Source of the DNA: Gammaproteobacteria bacterium
GTDB taxonomy: Bacteria; Pseudomonadota; Gammaproteobacteria; Burkholderiales; Rhodocyclaceae
Direction of reading: 5' to 3'
Assembly (NCBI GenBank): GCA_018824085.1
Contig: JAHJHI010000043.1
Coordinates: 1 to 64,000 of the forward strand
DNA length: 64,000 nt
This document shows, in pieces, positions 1-8,599 of the stretch. The position numbers and the translations under genes were made by a program. The stretch's first letter is position 1. Every line of letters starts with the position of its first letter. The notes below the pieces were generated by a model. The model saw nothing but the letters and a program-made list of their open reading frames with translations, was not told the origin of the DNA and did no database searches.

Positions 1-360
1 ACCGGTGAAAAGAAGGAAATGACCGAGTGGCACCGCGTGGCCTTCTTCGGCCGCCTGGCCGAGATCGCCGGCCAGTACCTGCGCAAGGGCTCGGCCGTGT
101 ATGTGGAAGGCAGCCTGCGCACCCGCAAGTGGCAGGACAAGCAGGGTCAGGACCGATACACGACCGAGATCCGCGCCGACAGCATGCAGATGCTGGGCGG
201 CCGTCAGGGTTCGAGCGGCAGTGATGCCGGCGGCTACGGCGGCGACTACAGCCAGCCCGTGCCGCAGTCCAGCGCACCGACCCGACCCCAGCGCCCAGCC
301 GCTCAGCCTGCGCCATCCGGTGGCGGCTTCGGCGGCATGGACGATGACATCCCGTTCTGA
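1..360 (+). CDS. ssb: Single-stranded DNA-binding protein (5' truncated by window)
   Basis: This is the C-terminal 119 residues of a bacterial SSB; the reading frame is open at base 1, so the start lies outside. SSB coats single-stranded DNA during replication and recombination and recruits partner enzymes. The visible part has the end of the OB fold ([20 protein letters not shown], then [20 protein letters not shown]), a Gly/Pro/Gln-rich linker, and the canonical acidic tip MDDDIPF that docks partner proteins. Its place at the head of a phage-like cluster suggests an element-encoded copy rather than the chromosomal ssb, which I infer from context only. Confidence 0.9.
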   Translation, partial: TGEKKEMTEWHRVAFFGRLAEIAGQYLRKGSAVYVEGSLRTRKWQDKQGQDRYTTEIRADSMQMLGGRQGSSGSDAGGYGGDYSQPVPQSSAPTRPQRPAAQPAPSGGGFGGMDDDIPF

Positions 361-370
361 GGTGAAGACC

Positions 371-796
371 ATGAACATCACAGCACTGTCCGCCGCGAAC
401 TTCGCGTTCCAGACCGCGGACATCAAGAAAGGCGAGCGCGTGCTGCTCGCCGGTGACGTCGTGCCGCTGCTCGACGCATTCCAGCCGGTGGCGCCGCAGG
501 TCACGTGCCTGGTCAGCGACGTCGCGCTGGTCGACCAGCTGCGCGCGTCGCTGGTCGCATGGACTGATGCGCAGTGGCTGGACGGAGAGACGTTCGACGC
601 CGCCGTGCTCGGCCTGCTGCCGGCCGACGTGTCGTTCGCGCGCTCGATGTGCGACGCCGCGCAGCTGGTCACCGAAGGCCACGTCGTCGCGGTGATGCCG
701 CTGGGCGACCTCGGCAGCGAAGGCGAGTGGACGGGCGGCTACGAGTGGCGCGGGAAGCCGGCCGCGGTGTGGGTGTCGGAGGTGCGCAATGCGTGA
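371..796 (+). CDS. Hypothetical protein of the integrated element
   Basis: A 141-residue protein starting 10 bp after ssb with a GAGGTGAAG-like ribosome site just before the ATG. I do not recognise the family. It looks soluble: no signal peptide, no membrane segment, a mixed alpha/beta composition with several acidic residues (EGEWTGGYEWRGKPAAVWVSEV at the C-terminus, given here in part). It overlaps the next gene by 8 bp, so the two are translated from one message. Position between ssb and an ASCH-like phage gene suggests an accessory phage or island function. Confidence 0.6.
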   Translation: MNITALSAANFAFQTADIKKGERVLLAGDVVPLLDAFQPVAPQVTCLVSDVALVDQLRASLVAWTDAQWLDGETFDAAVLGLLPADVSFARSMCDAAQLVTEGHVVAVMPLGDLGSEGEWTGGYEWRGKPAAVWVSEVRNA

Positions 797-1472
797 GATT
801 CCCATCCTGTTCAGCTCGCCGATGGTGCGCGCCCTGCTGGCTGGCACGAAGACGCAGACTCGGCGGGTGGTTGCCTTACCACGAAAGCGGCAGGGCTTTG
901 TCATGCTCAACACCGGTGCGGGCTGGTGGCCGTATCAAAGCGACGACGGCGAAAGCGAGTTGTGCAACGACGGGATGGAGCACCCTTATTCGTGCCCCTA
1001 CGGCCAGCCGGGCGACCGGCTATGGGTGCGGGAGGCGTTCAGCGGGCCATGGTGCATGGAGGCCCAAGACGGCATCGCCGCCGCGCCGCCATCCACATGG
1101 TGTCCATCCTCGCGGATCTGGTATTGGGCCGACGGCAACCCTGTTTGCGGCGACTGGACGAGGCCGCGCCCGTCGATCCACATGCCTCGCTGGGCGAGCC
1201 GCATCCTGCTCGAAGTCATAGCCGTGCGCGTCGAGCGCCTGCAGGACATCAGCGAGGCGGACGCGATCGCCGAGGGAACCTATTCCTACGCCGCGCAGCT
1301 CGCTGAAGATCCCGCCATCAGCGCGGCCGATATCGAAGCCCTGATCGGCAAGTACGGCGAAGGCAAGGTGCGCTGCCTGTACGCGGCACTCTGGGAATCA
1401 ATCAACGGCGCCGACAGCTGGGCCGCGAACCCGTGGGTCTGGGTGGTCGAGTTCAAGCGGGTGACGCCATGA
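789..1472 (+). CDS. ASCH-like phage protein
   Basis: A 227-residue protein beginning with a segment typical of phage ASCH/morphogenetic-type proteins: PILFSSPMVRALLAGTKTQT followed by RR. Such proteins have a small beta-barrel fold related to PUA domains and are thought to bind RNA or nucleotides, but their phage role is not settled. Other recognisable pieces are GQPGDRLWVREAF and a C-terminal NPWVWVVEF, both common in this family. It overlaps the upstream gene by 8 bp and the downstream gene by an ATGA. The assignment is by motif memory, without a search. Confidence 0.65.
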   Translation: MREIPILFSSPMVRALLAGTKTQTRRVVALPRKRQGFVMLNTGAGWWPYQSDDGESELCNDGMEHPYSCPYGQPGDRLWVREAFSGPWCMEAQDGIAAAPPSTWCPSSRIWYWADGNPVCGDWTRPRPSIHMPRWASRILLEVIAVRVERLQDISEADAIAEGTYSYAAQLAEDPAISAADIEALIGKYGEGKVRCLYAALWESINGADSWAANPWVWVVEFKRVTP

Positions 1473-1918
1473 GCCTACCCTACGAGAACACCAGCAGCGG
1501 CGAGCGTGCGGTGCAGGACATGCAGAAGATCCTCCGCGGCTTCGGCTGCTCGAAGTTCGGCCAGATGCTGGACTTCGAAGCCGGCGAGTTGCTGGTGCAG
1601 TTCGAATACCGCGGCCGGCCGGTGAGCGTGCGGGCGTCCGTGAATGGCTACGCCGCGGCCTGGCTGAAGGAGCACCCGCACACACCGCGCACGAAAGCGA
1701 CGAAGCAGCAGCACGAAGCCCGCGCAAAGGAGATCGCGAGCACTGCGGTCTATTCGATCCTGCGTGACTGGATCAAAGGGCAGATCACGGCAATCGAGAC
1801 GGGGATCCTGTCGTTCGAAGGCGCCTTCCTTGGCCAGATCCTGCTGCCGAACGGCAAGACGGTGCTCGAGCATGCCGAAGCAGCGAATCTGCTGCCGGCA
1901 CCAAAGGCGAACCCATGA
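1469..1918 (+). CDS. Hypothetical protein of the integrated element
   Basis: A 149-residue soluble protein whose ATG overlaps the preceding stop (ATGA) and whose own end overlaps the next start. I do not recognise a named domain. It has a helical centre (HPHTPRTKATKQQHEARAKE) and a C-terminal part reading GQILLPNGKTVLEHAEA, which is common in small phage proteins that act on DNA metabolism genes. The overlaps on both sides show it belongs to the same polycistronic message as the integrase. Confidence 0.6.
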   Translation: MSLPYENTSSGERAVQDMQKILRGFGCSKFGQMLDFEAGELLVQFEYRGRPVSVRASVNGYAAAWLKEHPHTPRTKATKQQHEARAKEIASTAVYSILRDWIKGQITAIETGILSFEGAFLGQILLPNGKTVLEHAEAANLLPAPKANP

Positions 1919-2139
1919 CCCGGCCCATGTTCCTCGAACCAGCCGAAGTCCGCGCTCTGACGAACCGCACGCAGCGTGTGGCTCAGGCAGCCGCCTTGCG
2001 GGCGATGGGCATCGAGCACAAGATCAGGCCGGACGGAAGCGTGGCCGTGCTGCGATCCCATGTCGAGCAGCAGATGGGCGGCGGTGCGGCACGCAACGAC
2101 GGAAAGCAATCCGAGCCGGATTGGGAAGCGGTGGCCTGA
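1915..2139 (+). CDS. DUF4224 family small protein
   Basis: A 74-residue protein that overlaps the preceding gene by 4 bp and ends one base before the integrase ATG. The opening (MFLEPAEVRALTNRTQRVAQ, then an AALRAMGIEHKIRPDGSVAVL stretch) fits DUF4224, a small family that commonly sits immediately next to phage integrases and often carries the fold of a small winged-helix or excisionase-like protein. By that position it may act with the integrase as a directionality factor; this is inference. Family call is from memory of the motif. Confidence 0.65.
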   Translation: MTRPMFLEPAEVRALTNRTQRVAQAAALRAMGIEHKIRPDGSVAVLRSHVEQQMGGGAARNDGKQSEPDWEAVA

Positions 2140-2140
2140 C

Positions 2141-3247
2141 ATGCCCAGGAAGCGCAACGCCGAGAATCGCGGCCTCCCGCTGCGATGGACCCACACGCAC
2201 GGCGCCTACTACTACCAGGTGCCCGTCGGGCTCGAGCACCTGTGGGACGGCAAGAAGAAGTTCCGGCTCGGCGGCACGCTCCCCGAAGCCTACAAGACGT
2301 GGGCCGACCGGCTGCAGCCCACGGAAGGCGTCCGCGTGCGCACGGTGTCCGACCTTCTCGACCGCTACGCGCTGGAGGTCGTGCCGACGAAGCGGCCGAC
2401 GACGCGCACTCACAACCTCATCTGCATCCCGAGGCTGCGTGCGGTCTTCGGCGCTCTCGACATCAACGCCGTGAAGCCGCGCCACGTCTATCGTTACGTC
2501 GACCTGCGCAGCGCGAAGAAGAAGGACGAGGAGACCGGCCGCGTCACCGGCGGCCGCACCATCGCCCTGCGTGAGATCGAGGTGCTGTCGCACGCGTACA
2601 CGAAGGCGGTGGAATGGGGCTACCTTGATCGCCATCCGTTCAAGGAAGAGGTCCGCCTGGCCGGCACGCCGCCGCGCAGCCGGTACGTCGAGGACTGGGA
2701 GATCATCGAGGCGCTCTCGCTCGACTCGCGCCGGAAGAAGGGCAGCGTGCGCGCGATCCAGGCCTACATGCGGATCAAGCTCATGACCGGCATGTCACGT
2801 GGTGACCTGCTGCGCCTGAAACCGGCCGAACACTTCAAGGAAGACGGCATCCACATCCAGCGGCACAAGACATCCGAGACGACGGGCAAGCGCACGATTT
2901 ACGAATGGACGCCGGACCTTCGCGCCGCAGTGAAGGAAGCGATCGAGGCGCGGCCCACGCTGTCACACTTCCTGTTCTGCAATCGGCGCGGCGAAGGATA
3001 CTTCGACGAGGAGAGCGGCGAGGCCCATGGATGGGACTCGATGTGGCAGCGCTTCATGGAGCGCGTGCTCGCGGAGACAGATGTGAAGGAGCGCTTCACC
3101 GAACATGACATGCGCGCGAAGTGCGCATCGGATGCGGTGAGTCTGGAGCACGCCCGCGCCCTGCTCTCGCACGTCGATTCACGCACGACGAATGCGATCT
3201 ATCGGCGAAAGCCGGAGACGGTGAAGCCGCTGGATGGAGTGGGTTGA
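2141..3247 (+). CDS. Tyrosine recombinase / integrase
   Basis: A 368-residue site-specific recombinase that would insert and excise the element at the tRNA-Arg gene. The N-terminal arm and core-binding part spans about residues 1-175, the catalytic domain about 180-355. Catalytic residues are visible: Arg220 (TGMSRGDLLRL), His322 and Arg325 (HDMR), His344 (LLSHVDSRTT) and the nucleophile Tyr354 (NAIYRR). All are present, so it should be active. It is the last gene of the cluster and reads toward the 3' end of the tRNA, the usual geometry. Hairpins follow its stop. Confidence 0.92.
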   Translation: MPRKRNAENRGLPLRWTHTHGAYYYQVPVGLEHLWDGKKKFRLGGTLPEAYKTWADRLQPTEGVRVRTVSDLLDRYALEVVPTKRPTTRTHNLICIPRLRAVFGALDINAVKPRHVYRYVDLRSAKKKDEETGRVTGGRTIALREIEVLSHAYTKAVEWGYLDRHPFKEEVRLAGTPPRSRYVEDWEIIEALSLDSRRKKGSVRAIQAYMRIKLMTGMSRGDLLRLKPAEHFKEDGIHIQRHKTSETTGKRTIYEWTPDLRAAVKEAIEARPTLSHFLFCNRRGEGYFDEESGEAHGWDSMWQRFMERVLAETDVKERFTEHDMRAKCASDAVSLEHARALLSHVDSRTTNAIYRRKPETVKPLDGVG

Positions 3248-3267
3248 AGCTTGGGGAATAGCACAGC

Positions 3268-3316
3268 GGTGCTTGAATAGCACCGGAAAAGAAAAAGGCC
3301 AGTCGGATGACTGGCC
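3268..3316 (+). terminator. Two hairpins after the integrase, likely terminator
   Basis: Two perfect hairpins follow the integrase stop: GGTGCT-TGAAT-AGCACC at 3268-3284 and GGCCAGTC-GGAT-GACTGGCC at 3297-3316, the second followed by TATCTCTTT. The second is the better terminator candidate. Confidence 0.6.
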
Positions 3317-3342
3317 TATCTCTTTGATTCTCTGCGGTAAAT

Positions 3343-3419
3343 TGGCGCGCCCGGAGCGATTCGAACGCCCGACCCCTTGGTTCGTAGCCAAGTACTCTAT
3401 CCAGCTGAGCTACGGGCGC
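3343..3419 (-). tRNA. tRNA-Arg (anticodon ACG)
   Basis: The reverse strand folds as a 77-nt tRNA. Acceptor arms are GCGCCCG (5') and CGGGCGC (3'), followed by discriminator G and an encoded CCA. The anticodon arm is CTTGG-CTACGAA-CCAAG, giving anticodon ACG, and the T-loop is GTTCGAATC. Its 3' end faces the integrase gene and is the probable attachment site of the element to the left. Confidence 0.95.
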
Positions 3420-3485
3420 GCTGCAAAGAGGCAATACTATAGCACATTATTGCCAAATTACTACTGATTTCACCAACTAATTTGT

Positions 3486-3579
3486 TGGCGGAGAAGGAGG
3501 GATTCGAACCCTCGATACAGGTTTTGGCCCGTATGCTCCCTTAGCAGGGGAGTGCCTTCGACCACTCGGCCACCTCTCC
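3486..3579 (-). tRNA. tRNA-Ser (anticodon GCT)
   Basis: The reverse strand folds as a class II tRNA of 94 nt with a long variable arm. The acceptor strands are GGAGAGG and CTTCTCC (one G-T pair), then discriminator G and encoded CCA. The anticodon arm CTCCC-CTGCTAA-GGGAG gives GCT, decoding AGC/AGT serine codons. Confidence 0.95.
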
Positions 3580-3655
3580 GGTACAGCAAAAGCGCGCGAA
3601 TAATACCGTCTCGACCCGCTTCGGTCAAACCCGTAACGGCAAATATCGCTTCTGA

Positions 3656-4894
3656 CTACGCCGCAGGCTGATCGAGGTCGAACGCACGGTGCAGCACGCG
3701 CACCGCCAACTCGAGATATTTCTCGTCGAGCACCACGGAAACCTTGATTTCGGACGTCGAAATCATCTGGATGTTGATGCCTTCCTCGGCCAGCGTGCGG
3801 AACATCTTGCTGGCGACGCCTGGATGCGAGCGCATGCCCACGCCGACGGCGGACACCTTGCATATGCGGTTGTCACCCTTGATCTCGCGGGCACCGATGT
3901 GCTGGCGCACGCTTTCGAGGATTTCCATCGCCTTGGCAAATTCACCGCGGTTCACGGTGAAGGAGAAATCGGTCGAACCGTCATGGCCGATGTTCTGGAT
4001 GATCATGTCGACGTCTATATTCGCGTCGGCGATCGGACCGAGTATCTGGTACGCGATGCCCGGCCGGTCCGGCACGCCCAGCACGGTGAGCTTGGCTTCG
4101 TCACGGTTGAAGGCGATGCCCGAGATGATGGGTTGTTCCATATTGATGTCTTCCTCGACAGTAATCAGCGTGCCCGGCCCCTGATGACTTTCGTCCTCGA
4201 AGCTGGAGAGCACGCGCAGCTTTACCTTGTACTTGCCTGCAAACTCGACCGACCGGATCTGCAGCACCTTGGAACCGAGACTGGCCATTTCCAGCATTTC
4301 CTCGAACGTGATGCGGTCGAGGCGGCGGGCTTCGGGAACGATGCGCGGGTCGGTCGTATAGACGCCATCGACGTCGGTGAATATCTGGCACTCGTCGGCA
4401 TGCAGCGCTGCAGCAAGCGCGACACCGGTCGTGTCGGAGCCGCCTCGGCCGAGCGTCGTGATATTGCCGTGCTCGTCAACGCCCTGAAAGCCGGCAACCA
4501 CGACGACACTGCCCGCGTCCAGATCTCGCCGGATGTTGTGCTCATCGATCGCCAGGATGCGCGCCTTCGAATGCGCGTTGTCGGTCAGAATGCGGACCTG
4601 CCCCCCCGTGTAGCTGCGCGCACGCAGCCCGAGGTCCTTGAGCGCCATTGCGAGCAGGCCGATCGTGACCTGCTCGCCGGTCGAGGCGATGACGTCGAGT
4701 TCACGCGGATCGGGCGTCGGAGACACCTCTTTCGCGAGCCCGAGCAGGCGATTGGTTTCACCGCTCATCGCCGACACGACCACGACCACCTGATGGCCCT
4801 GCTCGACGTAGTGCGCCACCCGACGCGCCACGCTCCTGATCCGGTCAGGCTTGCCGACCGATGTACCGCCGTATTTCTGGACTATGAGGGCCAT
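3656..4894 (-). CDS. lysC: Aspartate kinase
   Basis: A 412-residue aspartokinase, catalysing ATP-dependent phosphorylation of L-aspartate, the first step toward lysine, threonine, methionine and diaminopimelate. The N-terminal kinase signature is [13 protein letters not shown], and the catalytic domain runs to about residue 245 ([16 protein letters not shown] inside it). Two C-terminal ACT domains follow ([16 protein letters not shown] and [16 protein letters not shown]), giving feedback control by end products. The start chosen, [10 protein letters not shown], matches the usual N-terminus; an upstream in-frame extension exists but is not family-like. It stands alone between tRNA-Ser and a divergent HTH gene. 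Confidence 0.95.
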   Translation of the reverse strand: MALIVQKYGGTSVGKPDRIRSVARRVAHYVEQGHQVVVVVSAMSGETNRLLGLAKEVSPTPDPRELDVIASTGEQVTIGLLAMALKDLGLRARSYTGGQVRILTDNAHSKARILAIDEHNIRRDLDAGSVVVVAGFQGVDEHGNITTLGRGGSDTTGVALAAALHADECQIFTDVDGVYTTDPRIVPEARRLDRITFEEMLEMASLGSKVLQIRSVEFAGKYKVKLRVLSSFEDESHQGPGTLITVEEDINMEQPIISGIAFNRDEAKLTVLGVPDRPGIAYQILGPIADANIDVDMIIQNIGHDGSTDFSFTVNRGEFAKAMEILESVRQHIGAREIKGDNRICKVSAVGVGMRSHPGVASKMFRTLAEEGINIQMISTSEIKVSVVLDEKYLELAVRVLHRAFDLDQPAA

Positions 4895-5044
4895 CTGTAC
4901 TTCCGGGCGTTGAACGAAACCTGTCATTGTAACCGATACTTCCGAAGAGGCCGATACAGGGCTGTATCGCACGGTGCACGAAACGCTTCCCGGTTTATCC
5001 GCTCCATATGACGTCAGGCAACTTGCAAACATATGCAAAGCTGT

Positions 5045-5074
5045 TTGGTGCAGTACGTCGTGATCATTTATACT
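5045..5074 (+). promoter_or_regulatory. Candidate sigma-70 promoter
   Basis: TTGGTG (5045-5050) and TATACT (5069-5074) are separated by 18 bp in an AT-rich patch upstream of the small ORF and HTH gene. The -10 is good and the -35 partial. The rest of 4895-5118 shows no other element I can support. Confidence 0.45.
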
Positions 5075-5118
5075 GAATTTCGCCTATGACTTTAGTAATA
5101 GGTACGGGGTGTAACGTT

Positions 5119-5214
5119 ATGCGAATCGGCAAGCAGCCAGAGTCGGACATCAATGACTGGCGTGGTCGGGGCGCGATCAACTTTTTCAAGGACAACGAGC
5201 ATGAAAGCCACTGA
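5119..5214 (+). CDS. Possible 31-residue leader ORF upstream of HTH gene
   Basis: An ATG at 5119, preceded by GGGGTG at a workable distance, opens a 31-codon frame (starts MRIGKQPESDINDWRGRG, ends HESH) that stops at 5214, overlapping the start of the HTH gene at 5201 by 14 bp in another frame. The overlap would couple translation of the two. The peptide is charged and has no signal sequence. Nothing beyond geometry supports coding; it could simply be 5' untranslated region. Confidence 0.35.
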   Translation: MRIGKQPESDINDWRGRGAINFFKDNEHESH

Positions 5215-5494
5215 CACAATTGATGCACGCGAGATTCGCAAGAAGCTGGGCATGAACCAGTCGCAGTTCTGGTCACGTCTGGGCGTTACGCAAAGCGGCG
5301 GTTCCCGCTACGAAAGCGGTCGCAACATGCCGAAGCCCGTTCAGGCGCTGCTGCGCCTGGTGCACGTCGAACAGATCGACATCAGCAAGATCCGTCGCGA
5401 AGACATGGATGTCGTCGACTATCTGCGTGCAACCGACCCGGACACATACAAGCGTCTGAAAAAGGAAGCCCGCGCGCGTCGCAAGGCCGGTTGA
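5201..5494 (+). CDS. Small helix-turn-helix (XRE-like) regulator
   Basis: A 97-residue DNA-binding protein. The start at 5201 has AAGGA eight bases upstream; a longer in-frame start at 5153 lacks a clear ribosome site. Residues about 8-60 carry an XRE/Cro-type helix-turn-helix: IRKKLGMNQSQFWSRLGVTQ, then GGSRYESGRNMPKPVQALL. The C-terminal third is basic (RLKKEARARRKAG) and may add DNA contacts. It is alone on its message and ends in a strong terminator. Target genes are unknown; autoregulation is common in this family. Confidence 0.8.
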   Translation: MKATDTIDAREIRKKLGMNQSQFWSRLGVTQSGGSRYESGRNMPKPVQALLRLVHVEQIDISKIRREDMDVVDYLRATDPDTYKRLKKEARARRKAG

Positions 5495-5518
5495 TCCCGC
5501 TTCACGGCGGCGCGCGTC

Positions 5519-5555
5519 AAAAAAGGGGGAAGGCTGAATGCCTTCCCCCTTTTTC
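5519..5555 (+). terminator. Strong intrinsic terminator
   Basis: GGGGGAAGGC-TGAAT-GCCTTCCCCC flanked by A6 and T5, directly after the HTH gene. A-tract and T-tract make it able to work in both directions. The 207 bases from 5556 to the secretin stop at 5763 hold no feature I can support. Confidence 0.9.
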
Positions 5556-5762
5556 ATTCCCGGGGCGCAACCGGCTCGATCACCGGAAAACCCGCTGACA
5601 CGGGCACGCCGAGCCGTGCAGACGCTGGCGTGTCCTGTCCCGCCACCCCGACTGCCGGCCCCTCCGCGTCCGCACATGACCGGGGCCGACCGATCCAGGC
5701 GCCGTCCGTGCCGCCGCGCAGCCTGCCCTGACAGCCGCGCACCGGAACCGATGCCGTTCCCG

Positions 5763-8099
5763 TCAAGGCTGCTTGATCATCACCTCCACCGGTGCTGGCG
5801 GCGCAACCTGCAGCGGATTGCCGTCCGTTCCCATTACCGTTGCACTTCCGACCAGAACGCTCGTCGTGCCGGGCGGCGCGTCGGGAGCCACCTTGAAGCG
5901 CAGTTCCGCGCGACCTTCCTGGCCCTCTGCCGCATTCATCGTCAGCGCGGCCCGTCCGGGCGAAGTTGACCTGTCGAGCGCCGTCAGCACGTTCGGGTCA
6001 TAGACGATTTCGATCGTGGCATTGCTCGCGCCGGCCGGCGACGTCATCGACACGCTGATTCCGGCCTCTCCGCCCGGGGCCGCCTCACCGGACGATTGCA
6101 TTCGCAGCTCGACCGGCGCGGAACTGTCGGCCGCCGGTTCGTCGCCCGCCGGTTCGATCGGCGCCTGCGGCACCTCACGCATGCCCGGCATCGGCGAAGC
6201 CGCCGATGCACGCGGCCCGACGCCGCCGGAACTCGACATGCGGATGCCCTGATCCTTGCCGGAATTGCCAAGCGCCATCGCGGCAGCACCGACGGACGAT
6301 TCAGTGCCGGCAGCCAGTGCCGGAGAGATGTGCAGCGGCCGATTCAGGTTGCGCACGATGCGCGGCGTGATCAACAGGACGATTTCCGTCTTGTTGTTCG
6401 TGCCGCGTTCGCTCGAGAACAGCTTGCCGATGATGGGCAGTTCCCCCAGCCCCGGAACGCGGGACGCGCTGGAGCGCTCCTCGTCCGAGATGAGGCCGGC
6501 CAGTATCTGCGTCTCGCCATCGCGCAGGCGCAGCGACGTCGCCGTCGACCGCGTTCCGATCTGGTAGGCCAGCGAACTCTGCGGGCCGGTCACTTCCTTC
6601 ACGATGCTGGACACCTCCAGCGTCATCTTGATGTCGACGTCGTCGCCGATGTGGATCAGCGGTTCGACGTCGAGCTTCAGACCGACGTCGAGATAGGTCA
6701 CCGACGCCGATACGCCGACGTTGGCCGTCGACGTCGTCGTGAACACCGGCAGCTTCTCGCCGATGTGCACCTTGGCCTTCTCCTTGTTCTTGACCCGGAT
6801 GCGCGGATTGGCCAGCAGGTTGGCCGAGCCGTCCTGCGCCTTGAGGTTGAGGACCAGCGCCGGATTGGTCACATAGGTCGTCAGGCCCGCGCGGTTGCGC
6901 GTATCGATGACACCCGGCGCCACCTGCGCGCCAAGCGACGTGTTCGCCGTGGTGCTGGTCGTCGTCACGCCATTGATGGTCGACACCGAGTTGGACGCCG
7001 TGCCGGTAACCAGGCCATAGCCGATCTGATCCGGAAAATCGATGCCCAGCTGCTTGAGCTTGTTGCTGCTGACCTCGAGCACTTCCACCTCCAGCATCAC
7101 CTCCGGTTCAGCGACATCGACCGACTCCACAAGCTGTTCCGCCAGTTTCACCGCGTCTGCCGTGTCCTTCATGATGATGAGGTTGATGCGCTCATCTATA
7201 TAGATGTCCTTCGTCTTCACCACGGTCTTGATGAGGTTCTGCACCTGCTTCGCCTCGGCGTTGACGAGGAAGAAGGTACGCGTGACCAGCTCGCGGTATT
7301 CGCGCTGCTTGGCCGCCGTATTCGGATAGATCAGCACGGTGTTGCCCGACAGCACGCTGCGTTCGAGCTGGTTGGTGATCAGGATGAGGCGCATGACTTC
7401 GGCCACCGACGTGTTGCGTACGAACAGCGTCACCTTCAGATCCGGCCGCACGTCCTTGTCGAACACGAAGTTGATGCCGGTCGAACGCGCCATCGCCTCG
7501 AACACGTTGCGCAGCGACGTGTCCCGGAACTCCAGCGTGACCGTCTTCTGGAAGGTTTCGCCCAGCACGGCTTCGGTCGGTTGCTTCGGACGGGCACCTT
7601 CGATCTCGCCCAGCGCCGCGCGTGCGCCGGCGTGCGTGTTGTCCTGCGACAGCACGCTGCGCAGACGTGCTTCCGCGCCACTCAGGTCCTTGCGCGCGAT
7701 CAAGGCCTTCGCCTCGACCACCATCTGGTCGTGACGCGCATCCGCGAGCATCTGTTCGCGCAGACTCTGGGCGCGCTGGTTGCGCGGATCGAGCACCAGC
7801 ACCCGCTCGAGCGCCGCGTTCGAGGCCTCGTCGTTGCCGGCCATGCGCGCAACCTCGGCCTGCGACAACTGGCGGGCGATGGCAACTTCGCGCTGGCGGA
7901 ACCACGCCGCGCGAATTTCCGGACTGTCCGGATCCTGTCTCGCCGCCTGTTCGAACAGACCCAGAGCGCGCTCCTGCTCGCCATTCATCAACGCCTGCTT
8001 GCCTTCTTCGAAGGCCTTGTTGGTGGCGCAGCCGGTCAGAGCCAGCACTGCGATCAACGCGACGAACGCCCGCGTTCGGGCCAGGGGAAATGCAATCAT
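5763..8099 (-). CDS. Secretin (GspD/MshL-like) lipoprotein with C-terminal cohesin-like domain
   Basis: A 778-residue outer-membrane secretin forming the exit pore of a type II secretion or pilus-like machine. A signal with lipobox (ALTGCATN, lipidated Cys24) is followed by helical TPR-like repeats to about 165, secretin N-domains (from TLEFRDTSLRNVFEAMARST), and the beta-barrel secretin domain to about 620 (VPGLGELPIIGKLFSS, then KTEIVLLITPRIVRNL). A Pro/Ala-rich linker then leads to about 100 residues of beta-rich sequence (ISVSMTSPAGASNATIEIVY and EIVYDPNVLTALD) resembling a cohesin domain. Last gene of a minus-strand operon, overlapping its upstream neighbour by ATGA. Confidence 0.88.
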   Translation of the reverse strand: MIAFPLARTRAFVALIAVLALTGCATNKAFEEGKQALMNGEQERALGLFEQAARQDPDSPEIRAAWFRQREVAIARQLSQAEVARMAGNDEASNAALERVLVLDPRNQRAQSLREQMLADARHDQMVVEAKALIARKDLSGAEARLRSVLSQDNTHAGARAALGEIEGARPKQPTEAVLGETFQKTVTLEFRDTSLRNVFEAMARSTGINFVFDKDVRPDLKVTLFVRNTSVAEVMRLILITNQLERSVLSGNTVLIYPNTAAKQREYRELVTRTFFLVNAEAKQVQNLIKTVVKTKDIYIDERINLIIMKDTADAVKLAEQLVESVDVAEPEVMLEVEVLEVSSNKLKQLGIDFPDQIGYGLVTGTASNSVSTINGVTTTSTTANTSLGAQVAPGVIDTRNRAGLTTYVTNPALVLNLKAQDGSANLLANPRIRVKNKEKAKVHIGEKLPVFTTTSTANVGVSASVTYLDVGLKLDVEPLIHIGDDVDIKMTLEVSSIVKEVTGPQSSLAYQIGTRSTATSLRLRDGETQILAGLISDEERSSASRVPGLGELPIIGKLFSSERGTNNKTEIVLLITPRIVRNLNRPLHISPALAAGTESSVGAAAMALGNSGKDQGIRMSSSGGVGPRASAASPMPGMREVPQAPIEPAGDEPAADSSAPVELRMQSSGEAAPGGEAGISVSMTSPAGASNATIEIVYDPNVLTALDRSTSPGRAALTMNAAEGQEGRAELRFKVAPDAPPGTTSVLVGSATVMGTDGNPLQVAPPAPVEVMIKQP

Positions 8100-8599
8100 T
8101 TTGTGTTTCCGATGGTCAGGGTCTGCCGCTGCTTGAGCGGCTCGAATACGAAGGTGATGGCACCGGCAGACACCGATTCCACGCGGTACTGGTTGTTCAG
8201 CAGATCCCCCTCACGAGCGATCAGCACCCGTTCGCCCTGGGTCAGGAAGACCGTCGTGTGGCTGCCCTCCGTCATGCGTCCCTGGTAGCGGAAGGGCAGC
8301 GGCGGCGCACTCGGCGGCGGCGGTGCCACATCCACCCTGGCGGCCGCCTTGGGTGGCGGCGGAAGGAAGCTGTGCGACGCGAACAGGTCACGCGCGACCG
8401 GCTGCTGCCCGTCGAGTGCGGCCGGTGCTCCGAGGGCCGGATCAGGCGACGCGGCCGCCGTGCCGGCATCGGCGTCGCCGGCCCCGTTGGACGAGCGGGC
8501 CGGCGCAGCATCATCGACACCGCCCTGCTCTTCCAGCGTCGAGGCATACCAGACCGCTGCAAGCGTGAGCGCCAGCGCAATCATCAGGGAACGATTCAC
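8096..8599 (-). CDS. Inner-membrane periplasmic linker of secretion system (GspC/PilP-like)
   Basis: A 167-residue bitopic protein with GTG start overlapping the previous stop. One N-terminal membrane helix (LMIALALTLAAVWYAST) is followed by an Ala/Pro-rich periplasmic linker and a small beta domain (PFRYQGRMTEGSHTTVFLTQ, then GDLLNNQYRVESVSAGAITF) of the kind found in GspC HR domains and PilP. This domain typically contacts the secretin periplasmic region, which matches the secretin gene immediately downstream. Sequence identity to named families looks low, so the call rests on topology, the beta motif and position. Confidence 0.7.
   Translation of the reverse strand: MNRSLMIALALTLAAVWYASTLEEQGGVDDAAPARSSNGAGDADAGTAAASPDPALGAPAALDGQQPVARDLFASHSFLPPPPKAAARVDVAPPPPSAPPLPFRYQGRMTEGSHTTVFLTQGERVLIAREGDLLNNQYRVESVSAGAITFVFEPLKQRQTLTIGNTK

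Larger units (their letters stand above)
1..3342. mobile_element. End of an integrated phage-like element at tRNA-Arg
   Basis: Six co-oriented, overlapping genes (ssb, two unknowns, an ASCH-like phage protein, DUF4224, tyrosine integrase) run up to the 3' end of a tRNA-Arg gene. An integrase as the last gene before a tRNA 3' end is the classic boundary of an integrated phage or genomic island. The element continues left beyond the window, so its size and the other att site are not visible. No capsid, terminase or lysis gene is seen here, so prophage versus other integrative element is open. Confidence 0.75.

Noticed and set aside
5554-5766. A 70-codon frame after the secretin (TTG start overlapping the stop).
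   Set aside because: No ribosome site, low-complexity composition, runs into a strong terminator.
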